A stretch of DNA of 64,000 nucleotides from Rachicladosporium sp. CCFEE 5018 (lineage: Eukaryota > Ascomycota > Dothideomycetes > Cladosporiales > Cladosporiaceae), in contig KZ111151.1 in the NCBI GenBank assembly GCA_002077045.2, positions 832,989-896,988 of the forward strand. The letters run 5' to 3'. The notes beneath the pieces were generated by a model. That model was not told where the DNA came from. It did not search any database and saw nothing but the letters and a program-made list of their open reading frames with translations. Each line of letters opens with the position of its first letter. The first letter of the stretch is position 1. Made by a program: the position numbers and the translations under genes. This document shows positions 52,086 to 62,745 of the stretch, piece by piece.

Positions 52086-53991
52086 ATGTCGGACAGCTCA
52101 GATCACGACGTTCGCTACTCGCCCACAGGCGAGAAGATCAACGGCGATGGCCAACTTGAGGTCATTCGCACGATCTCCCGTGTCCCTGGCAACTCAAACT
52201 ACTACGAGAAGAATGGACTGCGCACAGAGGGTGATGGCGTTGATCACACCGCACCAAATAAGGTACACCGATGCCCCGTATAAAAGCGCACGTTGTACGT
52301 CGCACCGGCTAGATCGCACAGCTGACACCATGCAGATATCCCTTAGCTTCGTGCTCACTGTCACAGGCGCTGCCATCGGATTGGCGGCGTCCCAGATCTA
52401 CCCACTCCTTTATCTGACTGTCGCAACCCCAATTGCCACAGCCCTAGGCCACCCGGAACTGTACATCTGGATGTTGACGGCTGGTATCCTTGCCATGGGT
52501 GCCGTGGCACCGTTTGTCGGTCCGCTATCCGATCTACTTGGTCGCAAGAAGATCTTCCTCTTCGGCTTTGTTTGTGGAATCCTTGGGTCGATCGTGTGCG
52601 CGGCGACACCCAATGCAGCTGGCTTCATTGCCGGCCAGGTCTTCCTAGGCCTCGGCGCTGTCATTTGCGAGCTCATTGCCATCGCTGTGATTGCTGAGGT
52701 CGTACCCACCGAGAAGCGAGCTATTTGGGCTGTCGTCGCACTGAGCGCCATCATTCCTTGGGCACCAGGAACGCTGTACGCAAACTACATGTTGGACGCT
52801 ACCTGGCGATGGATCGGATTGGCGTTGGGGATCTGGAATGCTATCGGTTTCGCAGCTGTGCTGTTCGGCTACAACCCACCGGCTCGCGTCAACGCTCGCG
52901 GTCTATCGAAGCGGGAGATGATCAAGCGGATCGACTCTGTCGGTGGTGGACTGATCATTGCTGGCCTGTTGATTTTCCTCTACGGCTTGAACTCGGGAGG
53001 CATTTCCCACCCATGGAAGAGCACTCACGTGCTCGTGCCCATCATCTTGGGACCCTGCCTGATGATTGCTGCTGGACTCTACGAGTTCTTCCTCGCACCA
53101 TACCCGCTGTTCCCACGACGTATCATTCACGACGCTCGACCATTCTTCTGCATGTTGGCAGTCATCTTTGCAGCAGGGATCAATTACATTCCCCTCGTGT
53201 CATTCTGGCCGATCGAGACGATCGCTATCTTCCAATCCACTCACGCACAAGTGGGCGTGAGGTGCATTGTCATCGGTGTCTGCATTCTCGGCGGCGCCAT
53301 GGTCTCTGCTGTACTCCTTGGCCTATTCAAGAAGCACGTCCACTTCGTTATGTTGGGCTTCTGCATCATGCAGACAGTCGCCTGCGCATGCCTTGTACTC
53401 ATCCGCCCGGACAACATCAAAACAGCATGGGCGCCCTTAGTATTTGCCCTCTTCGGCGTCGGCGGTGTCCTGGTCCCCAATCAGGTCATCATCACCGTCA
53501 TCACCCCAGACGACCTGATCGGTTCGGTGACCGCGCTGACTGTCGGTCTCCGCGCGCAAGCTCAAGTCGTCGGTCTTGCGATCTTCTACAACCAGCTCAT
53601 CAACCAAGTCACGAAGAGCACGTACAAATATGTGGTCCCGGCGTGGCTCTCGAACGTGCCGGTCACTGGTACGACCGTCGCGGACATCACCTTCACAATG
53701 AACACCCTCAGTGCGCTACCTTTCGATACCCTCGCGCGAGAGTATCCGTCTTTCGGGCTGAACACTGCGAAGGCTATGGAATTTGTCAAGCCCGCTTGCA
53801 TCCACGCGTTCGACGATGGTTTCAAATTGGTATGGTACATCACCATCGCATTCGGTGTCTTTGCATGCATTGCTAGTGCGTGCATGGGAAGTGTGAGCAA
53901 GTACTTGGACGGCCATGTGGCTGTCAGGATGGACGAGAAGGCGGTCAAGCCACCTCCACGAAGTCGGCCAGAGAGCATCAGCATGGCTTAG
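52086..53991 (+). CDS. MFS transporter, TRI12-like family
   Basis: Model join(52086..52262, 52336..53991), 610 residues. Exon 1 encodes a hydrophilic cytosolic tail (MSDSSDHDVRYSPTGEK). The 73-nt intron ends CACCATGCAG and joins in phase to ISLSFVLTV. The MFS motif A appears as GPLSDLLGRKK at about residue 115, followed by GFIAGQVFLGLGAVICE and WAPGTLYANYM. These features and roughly 14 hydrophobic segments match the TRI12/siderophore-type group of drug:H+ antiporters. Members pump fungal metabolites or toxic compounds out of the cell at the plasma membrane. No metabolite-synthesis genes are near, so the substrate is open. Confidence 0.88.
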
Positions 53992-54297
53992 GTACAAAGC
54001 CCTTGGGTATGGCTGGGCGGTTTTATGAGCAGGAGTCGGGGCACGGGACGACATCGAATGTACATATGTACAAAGTGAACAACATTATCAAATTTGCATG
54101 TCTTTCCATTCCATAAGCTGATCTTTGTGTCGAGACATATCGGTCATCACTCTGAATTTACCTTTTACTTTTGGATCTGCAATGCACATGTTACTGCGGA
54201 GATATACCGGAGATCAATTAGGGAGGCAGGAAGAACCATCGAACATGACACACCGTGGAAACTCGATTCAACCGCACAGCTGCACAGCTTACTCGAT

Positions 54298-54332
<35 letters not shown>

Positions 54333-54473
54333 CAATTGCGTCCTGAACATGCCTTCGTCTATGTTATACACCCATCAAACCTTCTAAGGTCTGCGAAGCG
54401 AGGAACCAGCCCCACTGCCACACTTTCCAATGTCAAGTCTACCACTCCAATGTGCTTACGCGTCAGAGACACC
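53992..54473. other. Convergent 3' spacer with GA microsatellite
   Basis: About 480 bp between convergent stops of the MFS and LPMO-like genes. It contains (GA)14 and no gene. Confidence 0.5.
54302..54329. repeat. (GA)14 microsatellite
   Basis: Fourteen perfect GA units in the spacer between two convergent genes. Likely length-polymorphic. Confidence 0.95.
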
Positions 54474-57180
54474 CTACCTCACATACCTTCCTCTCTTCGT
54501 CATGGTAGCCGTGGCCTTAGCGACCGAAGTAGTCAACGTGTTGCTAGGCGCCGGTACTGCCGGACCCGTCTCGCCACCCTGTGACTGCTGTGCAAGCTGC
54601 TTGAGCAACCAAGCCAGCCACTTGATGATCTGCGCCAGCGTCATGCCCTTCTCGGGTGCCTGATCGCTACCAGCTGCTGGAGTGGCGGTCGCTGTGGCCG
54701 TGGCGGCGGTAGATGTCGGCGCGTTCGTTATCGTGGCATAGCCCGAAGGAAGCGCAGTGGGAGCGTCGGCGGTTGGGAGAGCGTTGTAGGGGAGAAGAGA
54801 CGTGAGGTTTGCCATCAGGGAGGAGATGATGGGGTTCACGGCTGAGGATGGAATGATGGCGGAACTGTTTGTGATGCCGCCGACGTTTATGGCAGAGGTG
54901 AGGTTGGCCAGCGCGGAGCTGTAGACTGGCGCCAATGTTACAGCCGGGGCGGTTACGTTGATGCTCGAGGTTGTTGACGGCAGCGAGGTACCGACGGGGT
55001 TGACTGTAACCCCGCCAGAGCCGGTAGGACGCATGGTGCTGTTCGTTCCCTTCGTCGGGAACGGGATAGTGGTCGTGGTCGTGACGACAGGGCCGGCACT
55101 TGAGGAGCTGGAGCCGTACATAGTAGGGAGAGCAGGGACAGAGGTGCTGCTAGCGCTGCCACCGACCGGGTTTACCGCCACAGCAGTGCCCGGTGCAGTG
55201 GGACCGGCGAGAGTGGAGTTAGGCGGCAGGAAGGTGAAAGGCGGGCCCCGGGAAGTTGTCGGAATTGGCAGGATGCTTACAATACCCGTGGTACCGCTGT
55301 CAACGGGCGACACGACGCTGGAGCCGGTTGCACTTGGCAACACTACTGTCGAGAGCGACGGTTTGTATGATTGCGGGATGCTGCTCCCGCCGATTGGGGC
55401 AACGGCAACGCCAGTGGGTGCGAGCAACGTAGAGTTAGCCGGTCCATATGGCTTCGGTGGCGCAGGAGCACCGGTCCCGCCAACTGGGTTGACCGCAACA
55501 CCGGTTGGCTTAGCAGGCAACGTGGCATTCGCAGGGCCGTATGGCTTGGGAGGAGCTGGCGGACCAGTACCGCCAACTGGGTTAACTGAAACGCCCGTGG
55601 GACCGACTGGCATCGTGGCGTTGCCGGGCCCGACTGGCTTGGGTGGGGCTGGAGCACCAGTACCGCCTACTGGATTGACTGCAACACCAGTCGGGCCGGC
55701 AGGCATGGTCGCGTTACCGGGACCATATGGCTTTGGCGGGCTGGGGGTGCGCGTGCCTCCAACTGGACCAATACCAACACCGGTGGGACCAGCAGGCATA
55801 GTAGCGTTCCCGGGACCGACTGGCTTTGGTGCAGCTGGCATGCCAGTACTACCGACCGGGTTGACAGCGACGCCAGTGGGGCCGGCAGGCAAAGTCGCGT
55901 TACCAGGACCGTATGGCTTTGGTGGCGCGGGCGCACCAGTGCCTCCAATAGGCTGGACGACGACACCACTTGGGTCAGGTAGGGTGCTGTTAGCTGGACC
56001 GTACGGCTTTGGTGGAGCTGGCTTGCCAGTGCTGCCGACTGGGTTGACCGCGACGCCGGTGCCTGTGGGAGCAACGACTGTGCCATTGCCGGGTCCGTGG
56101 GGACGAGGCGCCCCGTAGGGATGAGGAGCACCGGTCTCACCGACTGGGCTGACTACACTGCCGCTGCCAGTGGGTGCGATGACAGTCGCATTGCCGACAG
56201 GGAAGGGCGGCAGAGTGGCCGACGGTTGGACAGTGATAGTCTTCGTGATGGTCTCTGTGCGCGTTACCTCAACGGTGGTGGTGACTTCCTTGGTGCTGAC
56301 ACTAGCAGCAGCGACGTTCGTGGTGATGGTTGGAGATGCCGTAACGGTCGCAAAGACTGTAGAGATGCTGAAGTAGGTCGCTGTGCTGGCAACGCATGCG
56401 CTCTCTTGGCGGGCTAGGAGCTGGTGTTGTTTGTCTGGCGTACACGCGCAGGTCGATGCAACGGCCTGCTGGGTCGTGACCGCTGTCAACCTAGTAGCAG
56501 ATGTTGTAGCGACCGAGATGGGCGCAGCCGATGATACGGCACCGCCGTTACCAGAACCCGACATGGTAAAGTCGACGCAGGACTCGTATGTCTGGTCGAT
56601 GTTGGCAGCGTTCCAGTACCACTGGATGACACACGCTCCAGCAGTAGCGCACTGGCTGCCGAGATCGGGCATTACGATGCTGAATTGCTTCTGGCTATCT
56701 GGGATACTTGCAGCGTTCGAAGCGTACACGTCCCAGCTGATCAGAGCATCGCTGATAAGCTTGTTGTTCGAGGTGGAGACGATGCTCACGTTCGCAACAC
56801 CGGTGTGCGGCGCGCGAATGTCGACAGTGATCGGGACGGTCTGTCCAGCGGTGTACTTTTGCACATTGGCCGTGTTGTCGGCGTACTTGAAGCCCTTGCA
56901 CAACCACATGTTGCAAGTCGCAGCATTGTAGTCGGTCTGGGTGTGTGCGATCTGCAGTTCGCCCTGTACGTTGCCGTAGCTATCGGACTGGGAGGTGATC
57001 AGCCATAAGCTCTGCAAAAATACGCATTGCACTTACCGATTGCATGTTGTAGACCTGCTCACCACATGACGCCTTCATGGCCAGGCCCGCCTCGCGAGGC
57101 TTCGGGCTCGAGATCATACCGTGAGCATTGACCAAAGCAAAGAGGCTCGCGGCCGCAGCCAAAGAAGCGGTGGACTTCAT
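54474..57180 (-). CDS. Secreted LPMO-like protein (chitin-binding type 4) with long repeat tail
   Basis: Model complement(54474..56987, 57037..57180), 885 residues. The signal peptide MKSTASLAAAASLFALVNA is cut just before HGMISSPKPREAG. That exposes the N-terminal His that forms the copper-binding histidine brace of lytic polysaccharide monooxygenases. The catalytic-like domain (about residues 20-190) includes CNMWLCKGFKYADNT, IRAPHTGVANVS and WYWNAANIDQTYESCVDF. The second brace His is probably that in APHTG. A Ser/Thr region, about nine Pro/Gly repeats with N-glycosylation sequons and a further Thr-rich tail follow. The 49-nt intron lies at QS|SD. It may act on chitin or other wall polysaccharides. 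A GTATGT at the 3' end could mark a further exon. Confidence 0.82.
55385..56195 (-). repeat. ~90-bp tandem coding repeats in the LPMO-like gene
   Basis: About nine imperfect copies of a ~30-residue unit of the form GPGNATMPAGPTGVAVNPVG plus GTGAPAPPKPY. Each carries an Asn-x-Thr/Ser sequon. The copies differ by scattered substitutions and small length changes, so the array is not newly expanded. It also creates a long open frame on the opposite strand that I do not regard as a gene. Confidence 0.85.
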
Positions 57181-57987
57181 GTTGGGAGAGAGTGCTGTGC
57201 TTCGTGATCTGTTCTTCTGTAAAGTCCGGGAAGGACACGAGCCACCAGTGCTCGAGAGGGTAGACTGTAACGAAAGTGGGTGCTACCAGAGCAGAAAGGA
57301 GCGACTTGGACAGCACAGAACGAAGACAGCGCAGCGATGATGAAAAGGAAGTCGTTCGAAAGTAGACGACAACGAGATGATATACCTACCACGCGACAGA
57401 TCAAGCCGACTGCTTCGCCTTGCCCATAGAACTGACGTACATCGTCACACTCACAGCGTCTCACCTTACGTTCGAGGTTGCCGAGTAGGCGCATCACCTC
57501 GGTATGTGATGTTTGTGGTGTATATAGAAATGTGATCTATCCAGGTGAGCCATGCTCCGCCGCCTTGGCGTAGGCGATAGAGTGCGATTCTGCCCATGGC
57601 GAAGCGGGTAACCGCTACTGGCCATGACTTGTGCAATGGCCTTGCAATCTCGCGTGCGAGGAAGATGGGGTTGTAATGGAGATGGTGCGACGGAGGGGAT
57701 GTTTCAACTGCAGATAACCACTCTGGAACGCCACACGCCAAGACATCCAATGCAGGTACGAAGAACATCACTTCACGCCCTTGAGATTGATGTATGCGTG
57801 CCGATAACGAAGCAATATCACACCTACAAGACTGGAGACCGGATGCTGGCTGCTACGACCTCGGTACCCTGCAAAACTTATACTCTCATGAGCCCATCTC
57901 ACCGCAACGCGAGCGATCCCGATCCGAAGTCATCAGCCCACTGAAACCCCCAAACCCCCAAACCCACCACCATCAAACCTCACGACC
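57181..57987. other. Divergent intergenic region, LPMO-like / cyclin
   Basis: About 810 bp between divergent start codons. No gene is supported. A CCCCCAAACCCCCAAACCC pyrimidine-rich run lies just before the cyclin ATG. Confidence 0.45.
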
Positions 57988-59186
57988 ATGGCTCCCCAAC
58001 CCCACCTAACCCACCTCACCAACCCCCTAGCAACGTCCCAGCAGCTCGAAACCTCAGCCTCTCAACTCGATGGCATTCCCGCGAACCTGGAATCCTCGGT
58101 CCACTACGAAACCGCCCGGCTCGTCCAAGCAGCAGGAATCCTGCTTCGCCTGCCGCAGGAAATAATAGCACAAGCTATCGTCATCTTGACGCGGTTCTGG
58201 ACGGGACCTGATGGTGAGGGTCTGTGGGATGTGAACGCTAAGGTGAGTCATGAGAATGTTGGAACTCTTGAGCGACAATCGAAGTGAATTATGATCTTTG
58301 CCTCCCTGCTGCTAGTCATGATATCGAAAGGAAAGCGAACGGCTCTCTGTGTTTCTCGGTCTCACTGTAATTGTGAGCGCGTGTTGGACCAATCGCTGAG
58401 TATCACACAACGCTCGCTCCTGGCTAGTGACTCCTGATGGGAGCCCTCTAAGTAACACAGTCGCTGGCCTTCAATACCATAGTCAAACTGAAAGCGCTAG
58501 AGATCCTCGCGATGACGAACGAGAAGGTAATGCTAACGGGACACAAACAGGATGCATCAGCAGCAGCGCTCTACGTAACCGCCAAAACCTCCGCCACACC
58601 AGTCTCCCCCAAGTCGCTACTGAGCGTCTTCAACACCCTCACCGCGACCCGGCCAGACTTTGCAAATCCCCCAGACAAGCTGCCTCCAACTTCCCCACCT
58701 GTCACCTCGCAACCCCTCACACCCGCCTACCTCTTCAGTATGGAATCATTCCTCCTAATCTGCCTGAACTTCCAAACCCACGTCTCCCTGCCCCATCCCC
58801 TCCTAATAACCTACCTTCAAACCCTCTCCCCCCTCCCCCCCCTCTCACCCTCCGCAGCCAAACTCCCCCACCGAGCGTTAGCCCACCTCAACTCGACGCT
58901 CTTCAGCCCGCAGAAGCTCTACCTGACGCACCAGCCCAACGCGCTGGCCGTGGCTGCTATATATCTCGCTGCGAGAGAGTTGGGCGTGAAACTGCCGGAG
59001 GTGGAGTGGTGGGAGGTGTTTGATGTGGGGAGGGAGGAGCTGGGGTTTGTGGTCGTGGGGATGAGGAGTATGGATGGGTGGGCTGAGGGAGAACGGGAGA
59101 TGTGGAAGGGGAGGGAGGTGCCAATTACGGCAGAAGGGGTCAGGGGGGAGGTGGAAAGGAGGTGGATGCTAGAGAAGGGCGAATGA
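57988..59186 (+). CDS. Cyclin, L-type-like
   Basis: Model join(57988..58242, 58551..59186), 296 residues. Exon 1 contains LTNPLATSQQLETSASQLDG and then ETARLVQAAGILLRLPQEII, the start of the cyclin box as seen in fungal cyclin-L-like proteins. The 308-nt intron (GTGAGT donor, TGCTAAC branch site, ACAG acceptor) is long for this genome. Exon 2 carries SAAALYVTAKTSATPVSPKSL and the second cyclin fold (ALAVAAIYLAARELGVKLPE). Cyclins of this group pair with transcription- or splicing-linked CDKs in the nucleus. The family call is firm; the L subtype is less certain. It is convergent with RPC31, 122 bp apart. Confidence 0.82.
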
Positions 59187-59308
59187 AAGGCTCTGATAAT
59201 TTGCATGACGGTACTAACAGCTATAAATGCTTCGCACAAAGCACCGGGGTATCGTCGATCGACCGCGCCTAAAACGCCAGTAAACAGTGAACGTGGATGT
59301 TGCGCCTC

Positions 59309-60332
59309 TCAATCCATCTCACCTCCCCCGCCATCGTCCCCACCGCCATCATCATGGTCGCTTTCGCCATCCTCGAAGTACTGCTCTGCATTATAGTCGT
59401 CATTAGCTAGCTCCTCGTTCTCCGGGTCGTCCTCGTCAAAGTCGTTATCTTGTAGCTCTTCCGGCGCATCTTCGTCATCGTCCTTCTTGGCGCCGTCCTC
59501 GTCGTCTTTATCCAGTTCAGGAACCTCATCAATTTCGTCGAGCTCAGCAAGCTTGTCGCGATTGGACTTGGCCGAGAGCTTTAGTCGCTTCGGCTTGCGC
59601 TCTGCGCCGGTGTCATCGATGGAGTCGAGCACACACCAAAGCTCTTTTGGGAAGTGCTCCTTGACTATCGCTCGTTCGTTAGTCACGTCGAACACCTTCA
59701 CCGATTGCGACATTGGCGCATACCGAACGGAAACTCTTCAAACTTGGGGACCTTCTCAGCGCCTCTGCCCCGCTTGAGCCCATACTGCGGCACATCCTCG
59801 AATGGGTTGAACTGCTTCGTTACCGCAGCGTGCTGTCGATTCTTCGCTTGCAGGCCTTCGATAGCTTTGGCGAGCCAGCCGTTGCGCACGTTGTCTTGGA
59901 GGTCAAGGTAGAAGCGTATTTGCTCTTTCTCCTGCTCGGTGGCTGGAGGTGCCAGGTGTGGGAAGTATTGCTGGAAGAGATTCAGCTCATCAGGTTCCTG
60001 ATCGTCGGCGGCTGGTGAGGCGCGCGACATGGCGCGTCACATGCTGGGCGATGCGCTTTTTGTGTAGTGAGAAGGGACTTGCGACTGCGCGAGGTCGAGC
60101 CTGAATGGCAGCCACGTTGTCGCATCGCGGAACGACCCCGCGGTTGAGGACATTGTACAAGGTACTGACTCGCTTCACTTACGGGAAAAAGTCCAATTTC
60201 TGGATCGTCGGCCTGAGCAAATGCGGCTTCGAGCTCCTTGTCGATCAGAATCCCAAGAGTTCCAGAGGCCATTCGAGTGGCTGCGCTGCCTCCAAAGCCG
60301 CCGCCTCGTCCGCCGCGGCCTCCACGGGACAT
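59309..60332 (-). CDS. RPC31: RNA polymerase III subunit Rpc31 (RPC7-like)
   Basis: Model complement(59309..59664, 59724..59997, 60183..60332), 259 residues. It opens with MSRGGRGGRGGGFGG, the Gly/Arg start of this subunit, and then PEIGLFP. Exon 2 gives EPDELNLFQQYFPH and later FNPFEDVPQYG. Exon 3 joins at KEHFPKELWCVLD, the conserved hydrophobic anchor of Rpc31, and then runs into a long acidic tail (DEDDPENEEL). Rpc31 belongs to the Rpc82-Rpc34-Rpc31 subcomplex needed for Pol III initiation. Intron 1 (185 nt) has several possible acceptors; I chose the one giving phase 0. Intron 2 has a GACTAAC branch site. Confidence 0.87.
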
Positions 60333-60706
60333 GTTGGCGTTTGGTTGAGTGAGAGTAGGTGGCGGATAATGGTCGTGTGAGATTCGCTAGCGACCCGGTC
60401 GTAAGTGTATGCGGCTGAGTGATCGGATCGCAGTGTCCGGCATTGCGAGAGCGAGTCCTGTTGTCGATATATGGAAGAGTGTTCAGAGTAAACTGATCTA
60501 TTGAAGATGCATGAGTGAAATAGTAGGTGAATGACTCGCAACGAATGAAATCTTGGCGGGTCTCTCGAAAATCCGCCGATCTCGACCGCACCTGATTACC
60601 ACCACCGGCGATCAGATCAACTCACCATCCGCCGACCAAAACGCCGCCCACCCCTCCCTGAGACTATCCCGCCGCCGAATCCTAGGCTCGAAGGCCTTTC
60701 GCCGTC
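60333..60706. promoter_or_regulatory. Divergent promoter, RPC31 / eIF3l
   Basis: 374 bp between divergent starts of two gene-expression genes. No specific site recognised. This arrangement repeats the short divergent spacers seen elsewhere in the housekeeping blocks. Confidence 0.4.
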
Positions 60707-62212
60707 ATGTCGGTCCGCCAAGCACCGGCATACCAGCAGCCACCTGCGCAGCGCGAACCGAACGATGATTCCGACGTAGAGGAGGAAGCGCTTGCCAGCA
60801 CATACCGGGAGCAAGTAAACTATCAGGATGGGGCAGACTATGACTTGGACCGAGTACCGTCAGCGAACGCACCTCAAGATCTGCAAGCACAATTAGTGCA
60901 AGCCGCACAACCGCTGGAGTACCAAGCGACGATAGAGACGAAGATATCGAGCTACGACCAGTACTGCAACCTTTTCCACTTCATTCTGAACAGCGAGGGA
61001 CCGGTGGATATCGATGTGCCATCTGTGAGTGTTTTGTCTGGTGCAACGTAGGGTATTGTGTGCTGATGAGATTATCAGAACTTCTGGGCGTGGGATGTGA
61101 TCGACGAGTTCATCTACCAGTTCAACGCCTTCTGCGCATACCGCCAAAAGGTCGCCTTGCAACAGTCCTCCACCCAAGTGAACGAAGACGAAGTCGCCAT
61201 GCTCCGAGAGAACCCCTCAACATGGGGCTGCTACTCGGTCCTCAACGTCCTGTACTCCCTTATCCAACGCTCCCAGATCAGCGAACAACTCGCAGCAACG
61301 AAACGCGGCGAGGATCCCAGCGCCTATAAGGGAGAGTATGGCGGTCGGCCACTCTACCAAATGCTAGGCTACTTCTCCATCCTTGGCCTCTTGCGAGTCC
61401 ACTGCCTGCTCGGAGACTTCAGCCTCGCCCTGAAGACAATCGACGACATCGAGCTGAACAAACGCGCCATGTTCGCCCGCGTCATGGCGGCGAACTTCAG
61501 CACATACTACCACGTAGGTTTCAGCTACATGATGATGCACCGCTACGCCGACGCACTACGGAACTTCAACCACATCCTCGTCTACGTCAGCCGGACGAAG
61601 AACTTCCAGAAGAACCAGCAGTACGACAGCATCACCAAGAAGAACGACCAGATGTACGCTCTCGTAGCCATCTGCGTGGCGTTCCACCCAACACGTCTAG
61701 ACGACACGATCCACACAGCTCTCCGGGAGAAGTACGGCGAGCAGCTCACGCGTATGCAGCGCGGTGGCCCTGAAGCGCTGCCAATCTTCGAGGAGCTCTT
61801 CCGTGCCGCGTGCCCTCGCTTCATTTCGCCAACGCCTCCAGACTTCGACAACCCATCCGCGAACATCGATCCCGTGGAACACCACCTCGCGATCTTCATG
61901 GAAGAAGTGAAGACAAACATGTTCGCACCCACAGTCCGGTCATACCTCAAGCTGTACACGACCATGGATCTCACCAAGCTTGCTGGCTTCTTGGAAGTCG
62001 ACTCAGAGACGCTTCGAGGGTGGCTGCTGGTTAACAAGCAGCGGTCACGGCAGATCAGGCACTCTGGTGAGGGTGGATTGCTAGAGGGTGAGATGGTGAA
62101 CTCGGGAGATCTGGATTACGCTATGGAGGGTGACTTGATCCATGTCAGCGAGGCGAAGGTCGGGCGAAAACTTGTCGATTGGTATCTGAGAAATCTGGCG
62201 AGGACATACTAG
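60707..62212 (+). CDS. Eukaryotic translation initiation factor 3 subunit L (eIF3l)
   Basis: Model join(60707..61024, 61079..62212), 483 residues. The 54-nt intron joins DIDVPS to NFWAWDVIDEFIYQF in phase. Typical eIF3l stretches follow: STWGCYSVLNVLYSLIQRSQ, PLYQMLGYFSILGLLRVHCL, and the PCI-like C-terminal part (YLKLYTTMDLTKLAGFL). eIF3l is a non-core eIF3 subunit, present in filamentous fungi and absent from budding yeast, and it joins eIF3k at the edge of the complex. Length is normal. The N-terminal 70 residues are acidic and variable. Confidence 0.95.
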
Positions 62213-62745
62213 GCCTCCGTCGATGGTGCAGCACTCTAAACGGCTAGACCGATGCTCCGAGCGAGGTGACATGGGGAGCGATGGCGTCTGGCGATCAGTG
62301 CCGGGAAGGCATTGAAATCATTTGCGTGGGTGGGCTGGTAGTGCGAACAATGCGATGCACCAAAATCGCAAGCTCGCGAGTATAACTGTCTAACCAACAA
62401 GCATAAGACGGGTGTAACCAAACATGGAGATTTCTCACGGGACTGCAGACTTGCAAAGGCATTGATGCGCCGAAGTCGCACGGATCTGCGTACATGCACA
62501 GCAACGCAGCGCTACATTGCGTTTCTGAGACCCGAGGGACGGGATAATGCAGCGATTCTCCATGCAGAAAGATTAAGCTTCATGAACAGCGCTGTTGGGT
62601 ATCTATATGCTTGCTCTCCCAATGCCGGCTCCAACTCTAAGAAACTCTCACTTCGCCGTTCTGTACCTATACTCCGTGGAGGTGACCTGCCATAATGTCA
62701 AGCTTCCGCCGATCTTCCTTGACACGCCATCTCGAATATCACTCA
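62213..62745. other. Convergent 3' spacer, nothing recognised
   Basis: About 530 bp between the eIF3l stop and the stop of the Rab-GAP gene. No supported gene. Confidence 0.45.

Noticed and set aside
52725..53876. 383-codon frame overlapping the MFS gene on the same strand
   Set aside because: Shifted reading of the transporter; no hydrophobic pattern or known domain, whereas the main frame has clear MFS motifs.
23636..53991. Secondary-metabolite cluster built on the GMC oxidoreductase and the MFS pump
   Set aside because: They are about 27 kb apart with housekeeping genes between and no synthase or other tailoring enzyme.
54958..56118. 386-codon open frame on the + strand opposite the LPMO-like gene
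   Set aside because: It mirrors the Pro/Gly tandem repeats on the other strand; its sequence is a repeat artefact without start context or domain.
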